NCBI GenBank assembly: GCA_965262565.1
Contig: CBDHFQ010000030.1
Location: 98,567-162,566, forward strand
Length of the DNA stretch: 64,000 nt
Direction of reading: 5' to 3'
DNA from: CBDHFQ01 sp965262565
GTDB taxonomy: Bacteria; Bacteroidota; Bacteroidia; J057
Below the pieces are notes generated by a model. That model searched no databases. It saw only the letters and a program-made list of their open reading frames with translations, and had not been told where the DNA came from. Made by a program: the position numbers and the translations under genes. Shown in pieces: positions 56,092 to 64,000 of this stretch. The stretch's first letter is position 1. Every line of letters starts with the position of its first letter.

Positions 56092-57438
56092 ATGTTTTAC
56101 ACAGTTATTAACAAATTCTTTCTAGCCCTCATCGTTTCTGTATCTCCTTTATTCTTTTTTGGACAATGTAGCGATCTGCCTACCCTATCCTTTACTAACT
56201 ACCAACTTGAGTCGGGTGTCGCTGGACAAGTAGGTGCAATGTATCGCTTCACAAGAGTGTTAGACACTATTGATGCACTGGTAACTATTCATGAGAAGGT
56301 GAATGCGAGATTAATTGACCTGGATGTTTCCTATTTCGGCGATGATATGTCTTTTCAGCCTCAGGTGATGCTCAGAAATCAATCTTATTATGGAACGGAA
56401 GGATATATGGACTTTAAGATTGAATTTGTTAAAACGGGAACTATGGAACTGACTAATTTAACTAAATGGACAGCCACAGCAGTAGATTTGGATGGAGATG
56501 GAAGTAGATTGAGGGAATCAGTAGGATTCAGTGCATCGGGAAGCTATGTGTTTAATTCGCCTACGGACCTGGCACAGATGATGACCGGTGTGAATGATGA
56601 TGACGAGGATGATGAGGATGACGAGGATGAAAATGACGATGATGATGAAACGTCTAACTCATTAAGTATTTCAACCTTATTTGAATGTAATACAGTGGAT
56701 AACCAACCCGATATAAGTACAACTGCTCCCGAGCACATGGTGTATCTTACCTTTTCAGCTAACTCAGGTTTTCTTTACAGAGCACGAATTATCGATAATG
56801 GAGGATACTATGCATCTGATGCCGCAGATAGACTGTTTTCTCTTAACATGAGTCCTTGTGTGATCAATCAATTCGGAACGTTTGACGTCTTTCCAGTAGA
56901 GCTCACTCACTTTTCAGGAGCTTTTGATCAGAGTGGAGTAACGCTAGAATGGGCCACAGCATCAGAACTAAACAACGATCACTTTTTAATCCAACGGTCA
57001 GTAGATGGTGTTGCTTTCGAGGATCTTGGTTCGGTCGTAGGCGCAGGAACGACTCAACAGCTGACGAATTATACCTACACAGATAACGACCCGATAAGTG
57101 ATGATCTTTACTATAGACTAAAGCAGGTAGACATGGATGGAAGCTTTCATTTTTCACACATCATTAGATTAACTTCTGTATCTTCCTTTGCCCCATCTAT
57201 CTCTTTAACTGTCTATCCTAACCCCGCTTCAACAAATGTAACCATTGAAAGTCAATCTCTAACCCCTATCACATCAGTATCTGTCATCGATCTTCAAGGA
57301 AATGAAGTGTTGCGCCAAGCTATAGAACAAAGCGCTTCCAAACACATGGTGAATCTGGAACACTTGAATCAAGGCGTCTACATTTTAAAAGTACAGGCAG
57401 GAATGGAACAGTATACTAAAAGAATGTTAGTAAAATAG
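56092..57438 (+). CDS. Secreted T9SS cargo protein with Asp/Glu tract
   Basis: A 448-residue protein with a signal peptide (MFYTVINKFFLALIVSVSPLF). The N-terminal domain is unrecognised, apart from a VDLDGDGSRLRESVGF calcium-like loop. An acidic run of about 19 residues of mostly Asp and Glu lies near 167-187 (56592-56650). Then comes an FN3-like region (FPVELTHFSGAFDQSGVTLEW) common in gliding-bacteria surface proteins, and a C-terminal type A sorting domain (LTVYPNPASTNVTIE ... YTKRMLVK). It would be exported by T9SS and attached to the surface, so it depends on proteins such as PorZ. Confidence 0.85.
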   Translation: MFYTVINKFFLALIVSVSPLFFFGQCSDLPTLSFTNYQLESGVAGQVGAMYRFTRVLDTIDALVTIHEKVNARLIDLDVSYFGDDMSFQPQVMLRNQSYYGTEGYMDFKIEFVKTGTMELTNLTKWTATAVDLDGDGSRLRESVGFSASGSYVFNSPTDLAQMMTGVNDDDEDDEDDEDENDDDDETSNSLSISTLFECNTVDNQPDISTTAPEHMVYLTFSANSGFLYRARIIDNGGYYASDAADRLFSLNMSPCVINQFGTFDVFPVELTHFSGAFDQSGVTLEWATASELNNDHFLIQRSVDGVAFEDLGSVVGAGTTQQLTNYTYTDNDPISDDLYYRLKQVDMDGSFHFSHIIRLTSVSSFAPSISLTVYPNPASTNVTIESQSLTPITSVSVIDLQGNEVLRQAIEQSASKHMVNLEHLNQGVYILKVQAGMEQYTKRMLVK

Positions 57439-57473
57439 TAGAAGGATGAAGTTGTAATGCGTAAAATAATGGT

Positions 57474-57506
57474 AAAGAGGGTGGCAAGTAAATTGTCATC
57501 CTTTTT
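57474..57506 (+). terminator. Intrinsic terminator after the T9SS cargo gene
   Basis: AAAGAGGGTGGCAA (57474-57487) pairs with TTGTCATCCTTTTT (57493-57506) over 14 bp with a few G-U pairs and a 5-nt loop, ending in a T run. Confidence 0.75.
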
Positions 57507-57574
57507 ATGTTTTGTGCCAATGAGCTGTGCTTATCTCTGATCCATTGGCACCATTAACACATACCAGGAAATGC

Positions 57575-59122
57575 CTAAGGAGAGACCCTCATTGTTACCA
57601 CATGATCATAAGCTCTTTTTTCTGTTCCTGTGACTTGTCCCTGCGCATTGGTCAACGGAAAAATATAATAGGGGGTCATCTCAATTAGATATGCATCATC
57701 TTCAGGCAATATGTCCACCATTAAATGCCCGTAGTGTTTGCCTCCATCGATCAATCGCTTCCCTTGCCAATGTTCTGGCGCATCTACATGGGCCACAAAC
57801 TGACGATAGGGATTCGTTCTTCTGGGATCTATGTGATCGATCGAATATCCTAACCCATCTCCCGCAATCCCCACATCCCAATAGTGTATTCCTTCTACCA
57901 CTGAATGTTCCAAAGACTCATTATGCCCACAAAATACCGCAACTACTCCATATTGTTTAAAAAGCGGTTGGTAAATGCGCATGGGAATACCTGCCTGACC
58001 CGTACTTCCTTCAGCAGTCGTTGGTAAACTATGGCCCCCACTGGAATAAGGGATGTGATGAAATTGAACAAAGATGAGTTGGCCTTTCCTTCGGGCATCT
58101 TTCAATTGTGCCTGTGTCCAGTTCCATTGAGGGGAACCTTTCTGTATATCAGGCAAATCGTCATTGGGGTAAGTGCTGTTATTAATGTTAATATTCGTAT
58201 CGCCATCTGTGCTATCGGGAAGACCGTTGGAAGAATCCAATGTGAGGATGGTAAGCGGGCCGTAATCTATGCGATAATAGAAGTTCTGATAGCGAGGATC
58301 ATTATTCGGGGGGGCATCAAAATAAGCTTTATACTTAGCTCTGGAAGCAGCGATGGCCTCAGGTTCGTAACCGCCATTCCTTGCTCCGAAGTTCTCCCAG
58401 TTCCCAATAGCTGGCAATAAAGGAATTCGGCTGAGGAGGGTATCAAATGTTCCGGCATTGTGAAAGAAAAATTCATCCCAGGCTCGTTGGTATCCACCTC
58501 CTTGCACCAAATCGCCGGAAATGAGCAGCATATCTGGTTGGATTTTCTTTATTTCTGACAGATTAGCTGTGTATCCTTCGGTTTCGGTGAGGAGGTAATG
58601 TGCCAATGAGTCGGGCCTGCCTGTACTAGAGGGATGTTGATTTCCTACGGCCCACTTGCGATGGATTTCCCTGCCCGCCGGATCAGTTTCTGAATCAGCA
58701 AAGGTGATAAATCGGATGGCGGACGTTGCCCCTACGCTAGGTGCGGTGTGAAAAGTCCCTTCAGCCCTTTCTTCGCCCTGATCTATGACATAGCGGTATT
58801 GCCCATTGGCCCCCAAACCTTCCAACAAGATCGTATGCTTTACATTGCGATTTTCAAACATGTCAGGAAAGTCTTTTTGTTCTGATAATTCCAGCTCCGA
58901 ATAGCTCAATTCCGGCATCAGAACAGGGATACTTTGATAGGTAAGTGTATCCTGACTCCCTGTTTTCCATAGGCTAAGTTTGCCCGCTTCCTCCGATGCT
59001 GTAAACCAATTGATGCGCATCGATGATGCTGAAGGCGCCAACAGATAGGGATAAACTCGGAATTGGGCGTTTATAGGGAGAGTGAGAGTTATGAGAGCGA
59101 AGAAAAGGGTAATATGGTGCAT
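57575..59122 (-). CDS. Purple-acid-phosphatase-like metallophosphoesterase
   Basis: A 515-residue exported protein (signal MHHITLFFALITLTLPINAQ). An N-terminal FN3-like domain (about 21-120, SSMRINWFTASEEAG) precedes a calcineurin-like phosphoesterase domain. Metal motifs are FITFADSETD (first Asp), LLISGDLVQGGGYQRAWDEFF, IGNWENFG, FVQFHHIPYSS and FCGHNESLEH. In the usual GNHE motif the His is replaced by Trp, and the last GHxH has Glu instead of His, so catalysis may differ. It likely hydrolyses phosphate esters outside the inner membrane. Confidence 0.85.
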   Translation of the reverse strand: MHHITLFFALITLTLPINAQFRVYPYLLAPSASSMRINWFTASEEAGKLSLWKTGSQDTLTYQSIPVLMPELSYSELELSEQKDFPDMFENRNVKHTILLEGLGANGQYRYVIDQGEERAEGTFHTAPSVGATSAIRFITFADSETDPAGREIHRKWAVGNQHPSSTGRPDSLAHYLLTETEGYTANLSEIKKIQPDMLLISGDLVQGGGYQRAWDEFFFHNAGTFDTLLSRIPLLPAIGNWENFGARNGGYEPEAIAASRAKYKAYFDAPPNNDPRYQNFYYRIDYGPLTILTLDSSNGLPDSTDGDTNININNSTYPNDDLPDIQKGSPQWNWTQAQLKDARRKGQLIFVQFHHIPYSSGGHSLPTTAEGSTGQAGIPMRIYQPLFKQYGVVAVFCGHNESLEHSVVEGIHYWDVGIAGDGLGYSIDHIDPRRTNPYRQFVAHVDAPEHWQGKRLIDGGKHYGHLMVDILPEDDAYLIEMTPYYIFPLTNAQGQVTGTEKRAYDHVVTMRVSP

Positions 59123-59226
59123 AGAAATTTACTTGTTGGGCCTGGGGCAATGTTAGCTGTTTTTCTGTTGATTTTATTATATTAACAGTAGAATATTTCT
59201 GTCATATGTATTTTCTCTTATATCCA

Positions 59227-60255
59227 ATGAAATACGTAATTATTTTCTTCGTGTGCTTGAGTTCAGTTTGTTTGTTGATCCATTGTACTGAACCTCCCTC
59301 CTCTTCAGATGATCAGGCGGTGGATTTACCCACTGATACGTTATCTGAGTTAAATTTTGACCAGTATGTGAGTGTCGTCATAGCAAATGAGGATGTGCGA
59401 ATGAAACTGTATCCACCAGATATAGAACATGGCTTATATCGTGGGACGCGTTTTGATTGGTCGGGAGTGATCGGAAGTGTCCAATACAAAGGACATGAGT
59501 ATTTTGACTATTGGAAAGATACGCATGATCCTTATGTGCATGAAGATCTTCCAGGGCCTGTGGAAGGATATATTACTCCAGGATTGGGATATGAGGAAGC
59601 TGCCCCAGGAGAAGGATTTATCAGAATAGGGGTAGGAATATTAGAAAAAGGCGAAGAGGAAAGCTATCAATGGAGAGGAACTTATCCTGTGTTGGATCAT
59701 GGGCAATGGACGGTGAACAAAGGAAGCGATTGGATTACCTTTGTTCATGAATTGAAGAGTGATATTGGATATGCTTATATGTATGAAAAGACGATCAGGC
59801 TGAAAAGGGATGGATTTGTTATTGAGCATACACTGGAAAATATCGGTGAGAAAGCCATAGAGACGGATCAGTTTAATCACAACTTTTTTGTGATTGATGG
59901 GGAAAAAAGTGGGCCTGCCTTTCTTGTTCGTTTTCCATATTCCATTTCGACGGAAGATGATTTAAAGGGATTATTAAGTATTCAGGATCGTGAGTTGTCC
60001 TTTGTAAAAGAAGTGATAGATACCAGTGTGTTTGTAGAATTGAAGGGATTCGGGGAAGAGGTGGAAGCGCATGAAGTTATGGTGAAAAATCAACATTCAA
60101 ATGCTGCTGTTACGTTTAAGGTAGACAAGCCTTTGAGTAGAATGGCTTTTTGGGCATGTGAGACCACCCTGTGTCCGGAGAATTTTATCCAATTGTCGGT
60201 TGAACCAGGGAAGGAAGAAACATGGACATCCGATTATACGTTCACCGCAGAGTAA
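59227..60255 (+). CDS. Lipoprotein with aldose-1-epimerase-like fold
   Basis: The ATG at 59227 is preferred over 59206 because it starts a lipoprotein signal (MKYVIIFFVCLSSVCLLIHC, Cys20). The mature protein of about 320 residues has the beta-rich pattern of galactose-mutarotase-like proteins: MKLYPPDIEHGLYRGTRFDWSG, FVIEHTLENIGEKAIETDQFNHNFFVID, then CETTLCPENFIQLSVEPGKEETWTSDY at the end. The fold call is inference, since no catalytic His/Glu pair was confirmed. It probably binds or modifies sugars at the envelope. Confidence 0.65.
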   Translation: MKYVIIFFVCLSSVCLLIHCTEPPSSSDDQAVDLPTDTLSELNFDQYVSVVIANEDVRMKLYPPDIEHGLYRGTRFDWSGVIGSVQYKGHEYFDYWKDTHDPYVHEDLPGPVEGYITPGLGYEEAAPGEGFIRIGVGILEKGEEESYQWRGTYPVLDHGQWTVNKGSDWITFVHELKSDIGYAYMYEKTIRLKRDGFVIEHTLENIGEKAIETDQFNHNFFVIDGEKSGPAFLVRFPYSISTEDDLKGLLSIQDRELSFVKEVIDTSVFVELKGFGEEVEAHEVMVKNQHSNAAVTFKVDKPLSRMAFWACETTLCPENFIQLSVEPGKEETWTSDYTFTAE

Positions 60256-60292
60256 TCAATATTAGGGAAATCTCAGGGCTGCAGCTGTTCCT

Positions 60293-60793
60293 TTAGCTGG
60301 GTTCATTTAATCTAATCCAGCCTGTTCCTTTTCCGGTAAGTTCTCTAACCCTTTCGATCAATTGACCTGCATGATGCTGGATATGTCGAATATTGTAGAG
60401 CTGCAATTCTGCTTTGTCGAAAGGTAGCCAAGAAAAACCCGATGGAGCGGATAATTCGGTAGCATCTATTTTTGGGGGGATTTCGTCCATCGTAAGCTGT
60501 AGGTAGTCTATTACTTCCTGCTTCGAATAGATGTGTGTTATGTCGGGTAATTTTTCTCCAGATCTTCCAGTTCTATTCAATTGTTCATATGTCTCTATAT
60601 GCTTTTCCCAATCCTTCGCTGTGTTAAGGTGTTCTGACAAATAAAGATTGGTGTAGTAGAGGGTATGGTAAGCCACGTGCCAGAAAGGGTTGGTGTAATC
60701 TGTGCTGACCCACAATTCCTCGGGACATTCGTTAATAGCTCTTTCGAGCATGCCAAGGGAAGATAAGTATTGAGAAACGATCGCTTTTTTCAT
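60293..60793 (-). CDS. DinB family protein
   Basis: A 166-residue cytosolic four-helix DinB-fold protein. The metal-binding histidines are suggested by WHVAYHTLYYTNLYLSEHL near 38-56 and IRHIQHHAGQLIERVREL near the C-terminus. The family includes mycothiol/bacillithiol-dependent transferases, but this member's reaction is unknown. It is convergent with the mutarotase-like gene. A second DinB-type protein is encoded at 43075. Confidence 0.85.
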   Translation of the reverse strand: MKKAIVSQYLSSLGMLERAINECPEELWVSTDYTNPFWHVAYHTLYYTNLYLSEHLNTAKDWEKHIETYEQLNRTGRSGEKLPDITHIYSKQEVIDYLQLTMDEIPPKIDATELSAPSGFSWLPFDKAELQLYNIRHIQHHAGQLIERVRELTGKGTGWIRLNEPS

Positions 60794-61072
60794 ATGCTAC
60801 TATGCTTCAGGGTTTATCTGCATGTCATGAGGGACCTGTTGAACCTCTTCTTAAAGCTACTAACATTTTCCCTATTTTTAGTTGTTTGGCCAAATGAAAC
60901 TAAAAAAAATAGTAAGGATAGGTGATTTCCAGACCCCCCCTGAGACGTTCTGATTAACATTTGAAAAAAATAATCATGAACCTGTGACTTTTTACACCAA
61001 AAAATCTCTTAACCTTAGAGTATACAAATCATAGAAACTCATTCACTGGTTTCTTGCCTAAAGAAAAGGAAA

Positions 61073-62002
61073 ATGAATAGAACTACGCTATTGGCGCTAA
61101 TCCTTCTATTAGCCGCATGGATGTTATGTGCACTTTTTATTTGCCAACGATGTTTATCGGGAACTGTATTAGCTACAGGAGATCGAACAACAACCATTTC
61201 GAATCACAACACGCCTAAGGTAGCGGTAGATAAAACTCTCTCAGGACCGTGGATCATTAAAGATGGAGCTTATTTCGACTATCAGGCTAAACATTACTTC
61301 CGATTTTTGCCTTCCTCATTTCTTACATTAACCCCTGAATCAAAGAGTACTAATGAAACATTAACCGATGTAGCAGCTTATCTTATGACACATCCAGACC
61401 GGTCGCTGAACATTATTGGTTATTATGCAGCAACAGAAAACAATCCTTCTGTGTTCTCCGATCTTGGGCTGGCCAGAGCAAATGATATCAAGAAATTACT
61501 GTTGGCTCAGGGAGTAGATCCGCATGTGTTGACAACGGAAGGTCAACTCCTACCTCAAAACTGGATCGTAAATGATACCTTAAGAAGAGGAATAGCCTTC
61601 AAATTTCAGGAGTTGAACAATTATAATGAGCGCCTAACGACCATAAAATCCCGACTTATGGGAAAACCGCTTATGCTATACTTCGCAACGGATCAACCTA
61701 CCCTCAATTTAGATGCTTCCCAGCGTCAGGACCTGTCGGAGATGATTTATTATTTGGACAATGAGCCGAAAGCTAACATAAAGGTGGAAGGTCATACAGA
61801 TAATAAAGGGGAGAGAACATACAATGTAACCCTCTCTCGGGAAAGGGCTAATTTCGTTCAGGACTATCTGTCAAAAAATGGAGGGATTGCGAAGGATCGC
61901 ATGATTGCGTTAGGTTTTGGACCAGACAGACCCATAGAAAAGAATCATACAGAACTCGGACGTGCGAAAAATCGACGTGTAGAAATCACGCTACAAGAAT
62001 AA
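61073..62002 (+). CDS. OmpA-family protein with two OmpA-like domains
   Basis: A 309-residue protein anchored by an N-terminal hydrophobic segment (LLALILLLAAWMLCALFI). Residues about 70-165 look like a degenerate OmpA-like domain (FLTLTPESKSTNETL, NIIGYYAATENNP, LGLARANDIKKLLLAQGV). About 195-309 is a canonical OmpA domain (LMLYFATDQPTLNL, IKVEGHTDNKGERTYN, LSRERANFVQDYL, GRAKNRRVEITL). The second domain should bind peptidoglycan. The coiled-coil gene starts 33 bp downstream, so the two are probably co-transcribed and may work together. Confidence 0.85.
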   Translation: MNRTTLLALILLLAAWMLCALFICQRCLSGTVLATGDRTTTISNHNTPKVAVDKTLSGPWIIKDGAYFDYQAKHYFRFLPSSFLTLTPESKSTNETLTDVAAYLMTHPDRSLNIIGYYAATENNPSVFSDLGLARANDIKKLLLAQGVDPHVLTTEGQLLPQNWIVNDTLRRGIAFKFQELNNYNERLTTIKSRLMGKPLMLYFATDQPTLNLDASQRQDLSEMIYYLDNEPKANIKVEGHTDNKGERTYNVTLSRERANFVQDYLSKNGGIAKDRMIALGFGPDRPIEKNHTELGRAKNRRVEITLQE

Positions 62003-62035
62003 TCCCTACTGCATCAACTATAAAAAATATACACT

Positions 62036-63901
62036 ATGTTAAATTGTATCTTATTATTCCTATTATTTCTTCTCGGAGCAGCACTCATCGGTGGCTTGAT
62101 AGGATGGTTGCTCAGAAAATCTCGCATCCTCAACATGCAGGCCCAAGTAGAAGCAGAGCAACATAAATTTGCTACCCTCAAAATGAATTATGAAAAAGAT
62201 GTCAATGCTCATAATATTGAAATAGGGAAGTTTCAATCGGAGAAGGAAGACCTGACAAAGAAGGTAAGGGATTGGAGCGCTAAATATGCTAATGCCAACC
62301 AGAAGATTTCCCTTCATTTGGATCAATTAGGAACCTTGGAAACGACCTATAACAGCTTTAAGTCAAAGGCAGCACAAAAGGAGGAAGAATGGGAACTCAA
62401 AATCAACCAATTATTGAGCTTGAAAGAAGAGTATATAGAGAGATTGGAAACCCAAAGAAATACCATAGATGAACTGAGCCTGGCTGTCAATCAAAAAGAA
62501 CATTCCAACCACACGTTAACAGAACAGCTACATCAGTGGAATCTGAAGTTCGCGGAGGTAGATCGAGAAAGAGAAGGTGTATCGGACCAATTACGCATAG
62601 CGAAGGAAGAAAACGAAAAGATGGCGCTGGAATGGAAAAATGCACGGGAAGATTGGGAATTACAGTTGATGCAAAAAGGGTCGGCACTACAAGAAGTCAA
62701 TGGACGCTTGGCTGGGTGGCAAGATAAATATGCTGGACTAGAGACAGAAAAGTTGGGATTAGTAAGCCTCTTGGAAACCACCTCCAAAGAAAAACATCAA
62801 CAAGAACACTCCCTGAGAAACGAGATAGAGGCATTGGAACATCAATTACATGAAAAAGAAGAGGTGCTAACCCAAAAAAATGCCCAACTCCATGACTGGA
62901 ACAGCAAATTTACCCAGCTTCAATCTGAGCATCATTCCCTTTCAGATAAATTGCAAACAGTGATCCATGAAAAAGAACAGGTGGCCCTTAATTGGAAACA
63001 TATCAATGAAGAATTAAAGCGTCAGCTAAAGGAGAAGGAAGAGGCGATAGTCCAACTTAGAGGACAAGTTGAAGATTGGGGACAGAAGTTCCAGGGATTA
63101 GAAATAGAGAAAAATGGATTGGCCGGACAATTACAATTGGCATTGACAGAAAAAGATCAATTGTCTCAATCCTTTGTCAATACCAAGGGAGCCTTGAGGG
63201 TACAATTAGGAGATAAAGATAAGGAAGTAGCTCACCTTCAGAGCGAGTTGGGGGGATGGCAGCACAAGTATACGGAATTAAAGGAAGAGAAAACGACGCT
63301 ACGGGATCAGCTTTATACCTTGACGCAAGAGAAACAACAACTTCTTCAAGATCTGACAGAGCTAAGAGGATATGTGGACCAACAAGTACAGGCCAAAGAA
63401 GAGGAAATGGGTCAGCTAAGAGGTCAGTTGGAAGAGTGGAATATAAAGGTTACCCATCTGGAAGAAGAGAAAAAGGGGCTGGCGAATCAATGGCACATGA
63501 TCCAGGAAGAAAAAGAACAACTCACTCAACATCTGAATGACACTAAGGGAGACTTGGACCAACAAGTACAGGCCAAAGAAGAGGAAATGGGTCAGCTAAG
63601 AGGTCAGTTGGAAGAGTGGAATATAAAGTTCACCCATCTGGAAGAAGAGAAAAAGAGGCTGGCGAATCAATTGCACATGATCCAGGAAGAAAAAGAACAA
63701 CTCACCCAACATCTGAATGACGCTAAGGGAGACTTGGACCAACAAGTACAGGCCAAAGAGGAGGAAATGGGTCAGCTAAGAGGTCAGTTGGAAGAGTGGA
63801 ATATAAAGGTTCACCCATCTGGAAGAAGAGAAAAAGGGGCTGGCGAATCAATTGCACATGATCCAGGAAGAAAAAGAACAACTCACCCAACATCTGAATG
63901 A
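62036..63901 (+). CDS. Membrane-anchored coiled-coil repeat protein, frame broken near its end
   Basis: 621 residues as read. Residues 1-26 are a transmembrane helix (LLFLLFLLGAALIGGLIGWLL) and almost all the rest is charged coiled coil. A Trp-x-x-Lys unit recurs every 60 residues: Trp codons at 62537, 62717, 62897, 63077, 63257, 63437, 63617 and 63797, exactly 180 bp apart. An earlier Trp at 62273 is 88 codons before the series. The last three units are near-identical in DNA. After about 63808 an extra base shifts the frame, giving about 30 aberrant residues to a stop at 63901, while the true repeat continues in frame +1 past the window end. Function unknown; a long periplasm-spanning or cytosolic rod is plausible. 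Confidence 0.8.
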   Translation: MLNCILLFLLFLLGAALIGGLIGWLLRKSRILNMQAQVEAEQHKFATLKMNYEKDVNAHNIEIGKFQSEKEDLTKKVRDWSAKYANANQKISLHLDQLGTLETTYNSFKSKAAQKEEEWELKINQLLSLKEEYIERLETQRNTIDELSLAVNQKEHSNHTLTEQLHQWNLKFAEVDREREGVSDQLRIAKEENEKMALEWKNAREDWELQLMQKGSALQEVNGRLAGWQDKYAGLETEKLGLVSLLETTSKEKHQQEHSLRNEIEALEHQLHEKEEVLTQKNAQLHDWNSKFTQLQSEHHSLSDKLQTVIHEKEQVALNWKHINEELKRQLKEKEEAIVQLRGQVEDWGQKFQGLEIEKNGLAGQLQLALTEKDQLSQSFVNTKGALRVQLGDKDKEVAHLQSELGGWQHKYTELKEEKTTLRDQLYTLTQEKQQLLQDLTELRGYVDQQVQAKEEEMGQLRGQLEEWNIKVTHLEEEKKGLANQWHMIQEEKEQLTQHLNDTKGDLDQQVQAKEEEMGQLRGQLEEWNIKFTHLEEEKKRLANQLHMIQEEKEQLTQHLNDAKGDLDQQVQAKEEEMGQLRGQLEEWNIKVHPSGRREKGAGESIAHDPGRKRTTHPTSE

Positions 63902-64000
63902 CGCTAAGGGAGACTTGGACCAACAAGTACAGGCCAAAGAAGAGGAAATGGGTCAGCTAAGAGGTCAGTTGGAAGAGTGGAATATAAAGGTTACCCATCT
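63376..64000 (+). repeat. Near-identical 180-bp tandem repeats in the coiled-coil gene
   Basis: Copies at 63376-63555, 63556-63735 and 63736-63916 (181 bp), then a partial copy from 63917 to the window end. They differ by only a handful of bases (for example AAGGTTACC versus AAGTTCACC). Older, diverged 180-bp units in the same register extend back to at least 62537. Confidence 0.95.
63808..63811 (+). other. Single-base insertion in the third recent repeat copy
   Basis: Copies 1 and 4 read AAAGGTTACCC and copy 2 reads AAAGTTCACCC. Copy 3 reads AAAGGTTCACCC, one base longer and like a hybrid of the two. This is the sole cause of the frame break. It could be real or an assembly error in a repeat. 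Confidence 0.85.

Noticed and set aside
56544..56738. A minus-strand frame with a poly-Ser run
   Set aside because: It is only the complement of the Asp/Glu-encoding triplet tract in the T9SS cargo gene.
62536..63540. Extra plus-strand frames within the coiled-coil gene (62536-62727, 63256-63540)
   Set aside because: They are off-frame readings of the repeat units, showing the same aberrant sequence produced by the frameshift.
62036..64000. CRISPR-like array from the regular 180-bp repeats
   Set aside because: The repeats are directly adjacent with no spacers and encode an in-frame coiled coil.

Overview
The window reads as a chromosomal segment of a Bacteroidota bacterium, most likely a marine-type member of the Cytophagales. 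The evidence is a SusC/SusD pair, a TonB receptor with a carboxypeptidase-regulatory-like N-terminus, a PorZ-like type IX secretion protein, a cargo protein with a C-terminal T9SS sorting domain, OmpA/PD40/TPR proteins, and several promoter-like TAnnTTTG boxes (the Bacteroidota -7 element) in front of genes. No rRNA, CRISPR array, phage or intact insertion sequence was seen. One tRNA gene, tRNA-Phe(GAA), is present.

Layout. 0-5 kb: an exported DUF4920 protein with an ALDH7-type aldehyde dehydrogenase, two small secreted proteins and an MmcQ/YjbR protein. 4.7-9.5 kb: a surface-polysaccharide-like group (leucine-rich repeat protein, polysaccharide flippase, sulfotransferase). 9.9-19.2 kb: an outer-membrane barrel, a SanA-like protein, a CYTH phosphatase/cyclase, a TPR-PD40-OmpA protein, then porZ, an unknown 191-residue protein, recO and nhaC. 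19.4-25.5 kb: housekeeping genes pgk, clpC and a nuoH that stands alone. 25.6-29.2 kb: a methyltransferase, an EF-hand protein and an SH3/RlpA-like protein. 29.2-33.3 kb: the probable operon adk-obgE-M16-M16. 33.7-40.7 kb: two exported proteins that may share a fold, YbjQ, diacylglycerol kinase, a lytic transglycosylase and an HdrB/HdrC-like iron-sulfur pair.

40.9-46.9 kb: tRNA-Phe is followed by about 0.9 kb of decayed sequence. It includes a recognisable broken ABC-type ATPase gene behind a good promoter that overlaps a perfect inverted repeat. Next come a COG0523 metallochaperone GTPase, a DinB-like lipoprotein, a TonB receptor and an overlapping thioredoxin-like gene. I read this as a partly eroded metal-acquisition locus (inference). 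47-60.8 kb: SusD/SusC, a kinase-like protein, a CocE-type hydrolase, a DUF1080 protein, a T9SS cargo protein with a long Asp/Glu tract, a purple-acid-phosphatase-like enzyme, a mutarotase-like lipoprotein and a DinB protein, mostly secreted scavenging functions.

61-64 kb: an OmpA-family protein is followed by a membrane-anchored coiled-coil protein. That protein is built from 60-residue units kept in exact 180-bp register across many copies. The oldest copies are strongly diverged and the newest almost identical. One copy carries a single extra base that breaks the frame, and the array runs off the end of the window. This array and the eroded locus near the tRNA are the two most unusual parts of the window.
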